Below, in pieces: positions 16,506 through 24,164 of a stretch of DNA of 64,000 nucleotides (position 1 is the first letter of the stretch; each line of letters opens with the position of its first letter). Source of the stretch: DASXRA01 sp036506155 (GTDB lineage: Bacteria > Actinomycetota > Actinomycetes > Mycobacteriales > Jatrophihabitantaceae); the NCBI GenBank assembly GCA_036506155.1, contig DASXSF010000157.1, forward strand, positions 62,001 through 126,000. Reading direction: 5' to 3'. The notes under the pieces were generated by a model. That model searched no databases. It had not been told where the DNA came from and saw only the letters and a program-made list of their open reading frames with translations. A program made the translations under genes and the position numbers.

Positions 16506-17125
16506 ATACGTACTCCCTCGTATCTCAGCGGGTGCCGCGGCGCAATGCCGAGATCGTCGTCCTCGCCATTCGACTCGGCAAGCACACCGCGGTCTGCCAG
16601 CGGCCACCGCGATCACCTCACCGCCGCACGGAGATCGTCGAGCTGGACGATCCAGGCATTCCGTCCCGTCGCCCGCGCGATCAACGCCTTCGATCACCCG
16701 GGCTACCGTGAGGTTGGGCGACCGTGCGCGGGGCGAGACACTTGTTGCACGGTGCTGATTAGGCCCAGCCAATCCTGACCTACAGCTAGGCTGCCCTCCC
16801 TGATGTCCGGACCACGTGACGCCTCGGCCGCGCCCGCCTGTTGCAGATCGAGGCGCATCCGGCTGAGACGGCGCCCGGTCCCGCAAGTCAATCCCCGGCT
16901 CGTAGCTGCCGCCCCTGTCAGACGGACTGCTCGTCCGGTAGCGCGAGGACGAGGCCGACTCCTTCGCCGGTCGACGCAAAACCGTGGGAATTCTCTGCTG
17001 CGTATCAATCTGCCAATAGCTGGGCCTAATTGAGACTCGCAGCAATCAAAATTCTTCATCCTGATGCGTCGTCCGTACCGATCGCGGTGAATGACAGCGC
17101 GACTGGACGGCTTTTAGACCATTGA
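16506..17125. other. Gene-poor intergenic segment containing a 12-bp inverted repeat
   Basis: No open frame in these 620 bases has the codon bias of its neighbours, and none is recognisable. The segment holds ATTAGGCCCAGC at 16758-16769 and its exact reverse complement at 17019-17030. The inner DNA has no transposase frame. It may be a degraded mobile-element remnant or a regulatory region for the divergent SnoaL-like and ROK genes. Confidence 0.5.
16758..17030. repeat. Pair of 12-bp perfect inverted repeats about 250 bp apart
   Basis: ATTAGGCCCAGC (16758-16769) and GCTGGGCCTAAT (17019-17030) are exact reverse complements bounding a 273-base non-coding unit. No clear target-site duplication flanks it (left flank GGTGCTG, right flank TGAGACT). 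The arrangement resembles the ends of a small non-autonomous element, but no relative is visible elsewhere in the window. Confidence 0.45.
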
Positions 17126-18304
17126 ATGGACCGAAGGTCAACCGACCCCTACTGTGTGACGATGACCACGCGCGCGGCGAACCTGCGCCGGGTGTTCGAC
17201 CTCGTTCGCGAGCACGGCACGATCACCCGCCCGGAGGTTTCGACCCTCGCGCAGCTCTCGCGCAGCACCGTGTCCAGCCTGGTCGCCGAGCTGATCGACG
17301 CCGGTTGGGTGATCGAACGTCAGGCCAACGCAAAGGGCCCGGGGGCCGGCAGCGGCCGGCCCGCATTGGTGCTCGCGCCGGTCATGCCGGACGGGTTATT
17401 GCTCGCTATCGACTTCGGCCACAATCACGTCCGCGTCGCCGCCGCCGACATGGCCTGCGAGGTGCGTGCCGAGCGCACCGTTGAGCTCGACGTCGACGAG
17501 AATGCCGGGCAGGCCCTGGACGGATGCGCGGACCTCGTCACGACAGTGCTCGCCGAGCTCGGAGCCGACCGTGGTGCGGTGCGAGCCGCGGCGGCCGGCA
17601 TCCCGGGACCGCTCGACAACGGCCCGCAACGCAAGGTGCGCTCCCCCACCATCCTCGCCGACTGGATCGACCTGTCCCCTGCCGCCGAGTTGGAGCGCCG
17701 CATCGGGCGTCCGATAGCGATCGACAATGATGCCAACCTCGGCGCACTCGGCGAGTTGCGCTTCGGAGCCGGGCACCGCGTCGGCGACTTCATTTATGTG
17801 AAGGCCTCACACGGAATCGGCGCGAGCGTCGTACTCGGCGGGCAGCCCTACCGCGGCGCGACCGGCATTGCCGGCGAGATAGGACACACTCAGATTCCGG
17901 GCGCCACCCAACGGTGCCGATGCGGCAATCGGGGCTGTCTCGAGACCGCCGTGTCGATCGAACTCGTGCGCGCCGAGCTGCGTCGGCTGCGTCCGCCGCC
18001 GGCGAATCCTGCCGATGCGATGAACGACCCGGTTGCCCGCCGTATTGTCACCGAGGCCGGACGGACGATCGGCCGGGTCGCTGCGGACCTGTGCAACTGT
18101 CTCAACCCGGCCGCCGTCATCATGGGTGGCGAGCTGAGCGAGTACGGCCCGCCGTTCATTACCGGGGTGCGCGACTCGATCGACCGCTATGCGCAGCCTG
18201 CGACGTCCGAGGCAGTTGCCGTCCTGGCTGCGGAGCACGGCCGCCGCGCCGAGATCCTCGGCGCCCTCGCCCTGGCCGCCCAGCTCGCGAGCTACCACAG
18301 CTGA
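17126..18304 (+). CDS. ROK family transcriptional regulator
   Basis: This 392-residue protein has an N-terminal winged helix (GTITRPEVSTLAQLSRSTVSSLV, about 31-53) joined to a ROK sugar-kinase-like domain. The ROK zinc site is present: H254 (EIGH) plus C264, C266 and C271 in CRCGNRGC, and the catalytic-type D202 is kept (NDAN). ROK repressors of this NagC/Mlc/XylR type respond to sugars, but no sugar genes adjoin, so the regulon is unknown. Alternative starts are the GTG at 17156 and ATG at 17162; none has a clear ribosome site. It converges on lepA. Confidence 0.9.
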   Translation: MDRRSTDPYCVTMTTRAANLRRVFDLVREHGTITRPEVSTLAQLSRSTVSSLVAELIDAGWVIERQANAKGPGAGSGRPALVLAPVMPDGLLLAIDFGHNHVRVAAADMACEVRAERTVELDVDENAGQALDGCADLVTTVLAELGADRGAVRAAAAGIPGPLDNGPQRKVRSPTILADWIDLSPAAELERRIGRPIAIDNDANLGALGELRFGAGHRVGDFIYVKASHGIGASVVLGGQPYRGATGIAGEIGHTQIPGATQRCRCGNRGCLETAVSIELVRAELRRLRPPPANPADAMNDPVARRIVTEAGRTIGRVAADLCNCLNPAAVIMGGELSEYGPPFITGVRDSIDRYAQPATSEAVAVLAAEHGRRAEILGALALAAQLASYHS

Positions 18305-18314
18305 ACGTCCGCAA

Positions 18315-20138
18315 TCACCGCTTGTCGGTTGCGTCGCCGGTGGACAGCGCGGCGATGAATGCCTCCTGCGGCACCTCGACACGGCCCACCACCTTCATGC
18401 GCCTCTTGCCTTCCTTCTGCTTCTCGAGCAGCTTGCGCTTGCGGGTGATGTCACCGCCGTAGCATTTCGCCAGCACGTCCTTGCGCAGCGCGCGGATGTT
18501 CTCGCGGGCGATCACCCGGGTGCCGACGGCCGCTTGAATCGGCACCTCGAACTGCTGCCGGGGTATCAGCTCACGCAGCTTGGCGGTCATCGCCCTGCCG
18601 TAGCCATAGGCCTTGTCCTTGTGGACGATCGCGCTGAACGCGTCGACCGTCTCGCCCTGCAGCAGGATGTCGACCTTGACGAGATCGCCAACCTGCTCAC
18701 CGGCCGCTTCGTAGTCGAGACTGGCGTAGCCCCGGGTCCGGGATTTCAGTGCGTCGAAGAAGTCGAAGATGATCTCGGCCAGTGGCATTGTGTAGCGCAG
18801 TTCCACGCGCGCCTCGGACAGGTAGTCCATGCCCTTGAGCGTCCCGCGCCGCGACTGGCACAACTCCATGATGGCGCCGATGTACTCGCTCGGGGCGATG
18901 ATCATGGCGTTGACGATCGGCTCGTACACTTCGGCGATCTTCTTGCCGGTCGGCCAATCGGACGGGTTGGTGACGATGTGCTCCATGCCGTCCTCGAGCA
19001 CCACTCGGTACACGACGTTCGGTGCGGTCGAGATCAGGTCGAGGCCGAACTCCCTCTCGAGGCGGTCGCGGGTGATCTCCAGGTGCAGCAGGCCGAGGAA
19101 GCCGCACCGGAATCCGAAGCCCAGCGCCGCGCTCGACTCGGGGTCGTAGACCAGCGCGGCGTCGTTGAGGCGCAGCCGATCAAGGGCATCTCGCAGCAGC
19201 GGGTAGTCGGAGCCGTCGAGCGGATACAGGCCGGAGTAGACCATCGGCTTCGGATCGCGGTATCCGCCGAGCGACTGTGCGGCCGGCTTGCCGGCGTCGG
19301 TGACCGTGTCGCCGACGCGTGACTGCCGCACGTCCTTCACGCCGGTGATCAGGTAGCCGACCTCCCCGACGCCGAGACCGTTCGTCGGTTTCGGCTCGGG
19401 CGAGATCACGCCGACTTCGAGCAACTCGTGCGTCGCACCCGTCGACATCATCTTGATCCGCTCGCGCGGTGAGATGTGCCCGTCGACGACGCGGATATAC
19501 GTGATGACGCCACGGTAGATGTCGTAGACCGAGTCGAAGATCAACGCGCGGGGTGGTGCGTCCGCATTGCCCGTCGGCGCCGGCACATCGCGGCAGATTA
19601 CGTCGAGGAGTTCGGGAACGCCTTCGCCGGTCTTTGCACTGACCCGCAGCACGTCGTCGGCATCGCAGCCGATGATGTGGGCGATCTCCTGAGCGTACGT
19701 ATCCGGCTGCGCGGCGGGCAGGTCGATCTTGTTGAGCACCGGGATGACGTGCAGGTCGTTCTCGAGAGCCAGGTACAGGTTGGCCAGGGTTTGCGCCTCG
19801 ATGCCCTGCGCCGCATCGACTAGTAGCACCGCGCCCTCGCACGCGGCGAGGCTGCGTGACACCTCGTACGTGAAGTCGACGTGCCCCGGGGTGTCGATCA
19901 TGTCCAGGACGTAGTCCCGCCAGGGCATGCGGACGTTCTGCGCCTTGATCGTGATGCCGCGCTCGCGCTCGATGTCCATCCGGTCGAGGTACTGCGCGCG
20001 CATCTGCCGTGCGTCGACGACGCCGGTCAGCTGCAGCATGCGGTCGGCCAGCGTCGACTTGCCGTGGTCGATGTGCGCGATGATGCAGAAGTTGCGAATG
20101 CGTGCCGGGTCGGTCCGGCCGGCGCCAGTCTGGGTCAC
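18315..20138 (-). CDS. lepA: Elongation factor 4 (LepA), ribosome-associated GTPase
   Basis: This 607-residue translational GTPase has G1 AHIDHGKST at 21-29, the switch region RGITIKAQNV, DTPGH and NKID, then EF-G-like domains and the LepA-specific C-terminal domain (GRAMTAKLRELIPRQQFEVP...KRKLLEKQKEGKRRMK). EF4 acts on translating ribosomes, in back-translocation or initiation fidelity. The length matches the family. It is separated from convergent ROK by 10 bases and followed upstream by rpsT and holA, as in most actinobacteria. Confidence 0.97.
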   Translation of the reverse strand: MTQTGAGRTDPARIRNFCIIAHIDHGKSTLADRMLQLTGVVDARQMRAQYLDRMDIERERGITIKAQNVRMPWRDYVLDMIDTPGHVDFTYEVSRSLAACEGAVLLVDAAQGIEAQTLANLYLALENDLHVIPVLNKIDLPAAQPDTYAQEIAHIIGCDADDVLRVSAKTGEGVPELLDVICRDVPAPTGNADAPPRALIFDSVYDIYRGVITYIRVVDGHISPRERIKMMSTGATHELLEVGVISPEPKPTNGLGVGEVGYLITGVKDVRQSRVGDTVTDAGKPAAQSLGGYRDPKPMVYSGLYPLDGSDYPLLRDALDRLRLNDAALVYDPESSAALGFGFRCGFLGLLHLEITRDRLEREFGLDLISTAPNVVYRVVLEDGMEHIVTNPSDWPTGKKIAEVYEPIVNAMIIAPSEYIGAIMELCQSRRGTLKGMDYLSEARVELRYTMPLAEIIFDFFDALKSRTRGYASLDYEAAGEQVGDLVKVDILLQGETVDAFSAIVHKDKAYGYGRAMTAKLRELIPRQQFEVPIQAAVGTRVIARENIRALRKDVLAKCYGGDITRKRKLLEKQKEGKRRMKVVGRVEVPQEAFIAALSTGDATDKR

Positions 20139-20330
20139 GGGCTGCTTTCACTCGTCTTGTCAGGACGCGATCCATGGTCGCACGAGGCGCCGCGCGGGTG
20201 CGTTGGTGAACAGGCGGGCGCCCGGCTACATTCCTGGCCGGCACGTCCGCCAAGATGGCCGCATGAGAACCGATGCACCGCCCGCCGCCCCAGGCGTCGC
20301 GTCCGCCGCGGCACGGAAGCGAGCCCGGGC

Positions 20331-20705
20331 ATGACCGATCAGCGCGCCATTGTCGAGTACCGCGTGGCCGCAGCCGATCTGCGCGCCGGCGACCTGGTCA
20401 ACACCTCGCCGGGCGGCGACGACGACTGGCAGCAGGTACTGGCGGTGTACCCGTCACCTTCTACGCTGCACGACGCACCACCCGACGTGCGGACGCTCGT
20501 CAAGTCACTGGCTGGGCGCTACGTCGTCGTGCAGCTCACCGACATCGCCCCCGTCGACTCGAACGTGTACTTCGCCGACGGCGTAGCGCTGGCAGTGTCC
20601 GAGGGTGGCGACGACGTCCCGATCACGGAGCTGACGAGCAGCGAAGACGGTGTGCGCACCTACCTGTACACCAAGTTCGAGCTCGTCACCGTCCGCGGCA
20701 GTTGA
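20331..20705 (+). CDS. Conserved hypothetical protein upstream of rpsT
   Basis: This is a 124-residue acidic cytoplasmic protein, not recognised. Its codon bias is strongly coding and the predicted structure is mostly beta (YRVAAADLRAGDLVNT, RYVVVQLTDIAPVDSNVYF, VRTYLYTKFELVTV). There is no signal, membrane segment or cysteine. ATG 20331 is the first good start. It is divergent from lepA by about 190 bases and lies about 170 bases upstream of rpsT on the same strand. Confidence 0.65.
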   Translation: MTDQRAIVEYRVAAADLRAGDLVNTSPGGDDDWQQVLAVYPSPSTLHDAPPDVRTLVKSLAGRYVVVQLTDIAPVDSNVYFADGVALAVSEGGDDVPITELTSSEDGVRTYLYTKFELVTVRGS

Positions 20706-20876
20706 CCTCGCTCGCGGCAGCCGCCCGCATGACGGTGCACGCCCGGATTTGGGCGCTCTCCCGTGGCCTTGGTAACCTGACAAGGCTGTTCGTACGCCAT
20801 CGGCGTTCGGATGTCGCTTGGCAGGCGACGCCAGCGGACGGCCCCACCCGTACCTGACAACTTCGAGGCTTCCTTC

Positions 20877-21137
20877 GTGGCGAACATCAAGTCCCAGATC
20901 AAGCGGATCCGGACGAACGAAAAGGCGCGGCTGCGCAACAAGAGCGCCAAGTCATCGCTCAAAACGGCGATCCGGCGCTTCCGCGAGGCCGCCGATGCCG
21001 GCGACCGTGAGACGGCGCAGGCAGCGTTGCGCCACGCCGCGCGGCAGCTCGACAAGGCGGTTAGTGACGGCGTCATCCACGCCAACCAGGCAGCCAACAA
21101 GAAATCCGCCATGGCGCACCGCGCCAACGCGCTCTAG
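20877..21137 (+). CDS. rpsT: 30S ribosomal protein S20
   Basis: This 86-residue, highly basic three-helix protein binds 16S rRNA early in 30S assembly. The start is the GTG at 20877 (VANIKSQIKRIRTNEKARLR), the classic S20 N-terminus, with GAGG upstream. The terminal ANKKSAMAHRAN matches the family. It stands alone on the plus strand and converges on holA across 78 bases that contain a GC-rich hairpin at about 21190-21210, a possible shared terminator. Confidence 0.96.
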   Translation: MANIKSQIKRIRTNEKARLRNKSAKSSLKTAIRRFREAADAGDRETAQAALRHAARQLDKAVSDGVIHANQAANKKSAMAHRANAL

Positions 21138-21215
21138 TCACACATACCCGGCAAGAGTCACGCAGCCGGCGAGCTGCTCGTTGTGCGCCGCCCTCCTGCG
21201 GCAGCGGCGTCGCCC

Positions 21216-22256
21216 TTATCGGCCTCGCGCGTCCCGCAACCGTGCGATCGCCCGCTCCAACGCGTATCCAGGATCGACCGCAACACCCTTGACATCGGCG
21301 TTCAGCAGAGCCACCACCTCGAGCGCAAGCCGTAGCCCGGGATCGCTCCAGCCACGTGCCTGGCTCAGCGCCCGTTTCACCTTCCACGGCGGCATCGCCA
21401 GCTGCTGCGCCAGCTGGTACGGGTTACCCCGCCCCGCAGCCGTCACCCGCGCGACCGTACGCACCCCCTCGGCCAGCGCATCGGCGATCACGACGTGCGG
21501 AACGCCGATCGACAGCGCCCAGCGCAGGGTCTCTAGCGCGCCGGCGACATCGCCGAGCACCGCGCGGTCGGCCACCGCGAAGCCGGACACTTCGGCCCGG
21601 CCGCGGTGGTACGCCGTCACGGCGGCGGCGTCGATACGCCCACCCGAGTCGCCGACCAGCTGAACCGCCGCCGTCGACAGTTCGCGCAGATCGCTGCCCA
21701 CAGCGTCGAGCAGCAACGCCGCTGCGTCCGGCGTGATGGAGCCGCCAGCCCTGCGCACCTCGCTACGTACGAAGGCCAGCCGCTCGTCGGGCCTCGTGAG
21801 CCGAGCGGACGAGATCTCGGTTGCTCTCAGGGCACGACCAGTCGTAAGCACCGCCTTTCCCTTGGCACCCCCGGTGTGCTGCAGCACCAGGGAAAGGTCG
21901 TCAGCGCCGCTGCGGATGACGCGCACGAGCGGCTCGACGACCGCCGCCCTGAGGTCCTGCACGTCTGTGATCACGACAAGCCGGCGTTCCCCGAACAGAG
22001 ACGGGCTGACCATCTCAGTCAGCTCGGCGACGCCGACATCGGCGCCAGCCCGTTCGACCACGTCGATGTCGGGGTCGGCCCGCCGCGCAGCGGCGCTGAC
22101 CTGCTCGATGGCACGAGCGGCGAGGAACTCATCGTCGCCGACGACCAGCACAACAGCAGGAATCGTGCCATCGAAGCTGATGTCGTCCAGCGCGCTCTCC
22201 ACCACGGGCTCATCGTGGCACGCCAACCCGACGAGATCGCGGGCGCACACCGACAC
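21216..22256 (-). CDS. holA: DNA polymerase III subunit delta (clamp loader)
   Basis: This 346-residue subunit is the clamp-loader wrench that opens the sliding clamp. The N-terminal AAA+-like domain (AVVLVVGDDEFLAARAIEQ, PSLFGERRLVVI), the central ATISSARLTRPDERLAFVRSE-type region and the C-terminal collar helices (LAQQLAMPPWKVKRAL) follow the HolA pattern. Delta naturally lacks a Walker A motif and none is seen. It starts 15 bases after the comEA stop; normally comEC intervenes here. Confidence 0.93.
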   Translation of the reverse strand: MSVCARDLVGLACHDEPVVESALDDISFDGTIPAVVLVVGDDEFLAARAIEQVSAAARRADPDIDVVERAGADVGVAELTEMVSPSLFGERRLVVITDVQDLRAAVVEPLVRVIRSGADDLSLVLQHTGGAKGKAVLTTGRALRATEISSARLTRPDERLAFVRSEVRRAGGSITPDAAALLLDAVGSDLRELSTAAVQLVGDSGGRIDAAAVTAYHRGRAEVSGFAVADRAVLGDVAGALETLRWALSIGVPHVVIADALAEGVRTVARVTAAGRGNPYQLAQQLAMPPWKVKRALSQARGWSDPGLRLALEVVALLNADVKGVAVDPGYALERAIARLRDARGR

Positions 22257-22271
22257 CGGCAGGCCACATGG

Positions 22272-23150
22272 TCACACCGTCACAAGTGACCGTATGTCGG
22301 CGAGCCGGCTGGGGCCTATACCACTCACCTCCTGCAGTTGGTCGACCGAATCGAAGCGGCCGTGCTCGGTCCGCCAGTCAACGATGCGCTGGGCCAGCAC
22401 CGGGCCCACACCGGGCAACGCGTCCAGCTGCTGGACCGTCGCCGTGTTGAGGTCGATCGGCCCTGATGCAGCGGCGGATGCCGCCCCAGTCCCAGGCGGG
22501 CCGGGCGCCGCAGCGGCCCCGGACACGCCGACGGCGACCTGCTCGCCGTCAGCCAGCTTGCGGGCGAGGTTCAATCGGCTGAGATCGACACCGGGCAGTG
22601 CGCCACCCGCCGCCTCCAGCGCGTCGTCGACTCGTGAGCCGTCCGGGAGGCGATACACGCCCGGGCGACGTACCTTGCCCACGACATCGACCACCACCCG
22701 AACGGCAGGGTGCGGGCGCGCAGACGTTGCCGGGACGGCAAGCGACAGTGCCGGCGAACTTGGAACCGTGCTCGCATGGGGCCGTCCGGCCAGCAGCCAC
22801 CAGCCGGTCACGATCGCCGCCAGCGCGACAACACCGACCGCGACCACCGACCGCCGCCCCGCCTCCATCCGGACGCCGCGCCGCTCCAGCCATCCACCAA
22901 GGCCCTGCGACGGGAGGGCATGCTGGCCGGACAACACGCCCGGTGCGGTGACGTGCTGGACCGGCGGTCCTTCGTCAGCCGCGGAAGGAGGGCGCCGCGG
23001 CGCCAGCCAGTCATCGGGCTGCACGGTGCCCTCCCCTCGATCCGGCGCGGCGGCCACGACGCCGACGTCGCCCGACTCGGCGAGCAGGGCACGCACCCTC
23101 CGGGCCACCCGAGCACGCTCACCGCGCTGCGGCCGTCGACTTTCACGCAC
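22272..23150 (-). CDS. comEA: ComEA-type membrane-anchored DNA-binding protein
   Basis: This 292-residue protein has a long Pro/Arg-rich cytoplasmic head, one membrane segment (about 101-121), an SLBB domain (about 150-208, VVVDVVGKVRRPGVYRL) and a C-terminal helix-hairpin-helix DNA-binding domain (about 231-292, IDLNTATVQQLDALPGVGP). ComEA binds incoming DNA at the cell surface during transformation. The usual partner, the ComEC channel gene, is not downstream: holA follows after 15 bases. Transformation therefore either uses a comEC elsewhere or has been lost. Confidence 0.92.
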   Translation of the reverse strand: MRESRRPQRGERARVARRVRALLAESGDVGVVAAAPDRGEGTVQPDDWLAPRRPPSAADEGPPVQHVTAPGVLSGQHALPSQGLGGWLERRGVRMEAGRRSVVAVGVVALAAIVTGWWLLAGRPHASTVPSSPALSLAVPATSARPHPAVRVVVDVVGKVRRPGVYRLPDGSRVDDALEAAGGALPGVDLSRLNLARKLADGEQVAVGVSGAAAAPGPPGTGAASAAASGPIDLNTATVQQLDALPGVGPVLAQRIVDWRTEHGRFDSVDQLQEVSGIGPSRLADIRSLVTV

Positions 23151-23303
23151 GGGACGACGCTACGGAGCACCTACAAAGACATGGGCGACATGTCGCGAGC
23201 TTGTGGACGGAGAACCCGCCTGTGGATGACGAACGGCATGCCTGGCCGAGACGCCGCTAAGCTCCGCACGGAGGTGCTGCGTGCCCGCTCAGCCGGTGCG
23301 AGA

Positions 23304-24164
23304 TCATCCCGCCGCGCCCCGACGCCGTACAACCACCGTGCCCAGCACACCCGGGCCGATATGGGCTCCGATCACCGCGCCGACCTCGGACGTATGCAAC
23401 TCGCCGATGTCTGGGATCTCGGCGCGCAGCTGGGCCGCCACCTCGGCGGCTCGCGTCGGAGCGGCGAGGTGATGTACCGCCAAGTCGACCGGGCCACTGC
23501 GAGCCTCAGCGACGGTGAGCTGCACCAGCCGGGCGATCGCCTTCGACGACGTACGTACCTTCTCCAGCGGCACAATGTGGCCGTCGAGCACGTGCAGCAG
23601 CGGCTTGACCGATAGCGACGTCGCGAGCAGTGCAGCGCCTGCCCCGATGCGCCCGCCACGGCGCAGATACTCGAGCGTGTCGACGTAGAAGAACGTCCGG
23701 GTACTGTCCACTGTGGACACTGCTGCGTCCTGCACTTCTGCTGCCGCCGCCCCAGAACGCGCGGCCCGGGCCGCGGCGAGCACTGCGAAGCCGAGCGCCA
23801 TCACCGTCGAGCGGGAGTCGACCACCCGTACCACGCCGTACCCGAAGTCCTGTGCCGCGAGCACCGCCGACTCCCACGTCCCTGACAGCGCGGCCGACAG
23901 ATGCACGGAGACGATGTTGCTTGCGCCACCGTCGAGCACCCGCCGGTAGACCGCCGCGAACTCGGCCGGTGAGGGACGTGATGTGGTGACGGGCACGCGT
24001 CCACGTAGCGCGCGGGTGACCTCGGCCGGCGACACGTCGATCCCGTCCGTCCCGGTGCGCGTGCCGATGGTCACCCGCAACGGGACGACGCTCACCCCGT
24101 ACTCGTGGGCGACGCCCGGCGGCAGATATGCCGTCGAGTCGGTCACCACCGAGACCTGCGCCAT
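23304..24164 (-). CDS. DegV family fatty-acid-binding protein
   Basis: This 286-residue DegV protein (FakB-like fold) binds a fatty acid for phosphorylation by a FakA kinase, as known for characterised members. Hallmarks are VVTDSTAYLPP at the N-terminus, VTTSRPSPAEFAAVY (T-S-x-P-S motif), SVHLSAALSGTW and the C-terminal GAHIGPGVLG. ATG 24164 overlaps the leuS stop by one base; a TTG one codon earlier is possible. The leuS-degV-comEA order is typical of actinobacteria. Confidence 0.92.
   Translation of the reverse strand: MAQVSVVTDSTAYLPPGVAHEYGVSVVPLRVTIGTRTGTDGIDVSPAEVTRALRGRVPVTTSRPSPAEFAAVYRRVLDGGASNIVSVHLSAALSGTWESAVLAAQDFGYGVVRVVDSRSTVMALGFAVLAAARAARSGAAAAEVQDAAVSTVDSTRTFFYVDTLEYLRRGGRIGAGAALLATSLSVKPLLHVLDGHIVPLEKVRTSSKAIARLVQLTVAEARSGPVDLAVHHLAAPTRAAEVAAQLRAEIPDIGELHTSEVGAVIGAHIGPGVLGTVVVRRRGAAG

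Noticed and set aside
12781..16790. Shared CTACAGCTAG at about 12844 and 16780
   Set aside because: Ten identical bases without wider similarity; compatible with chance.
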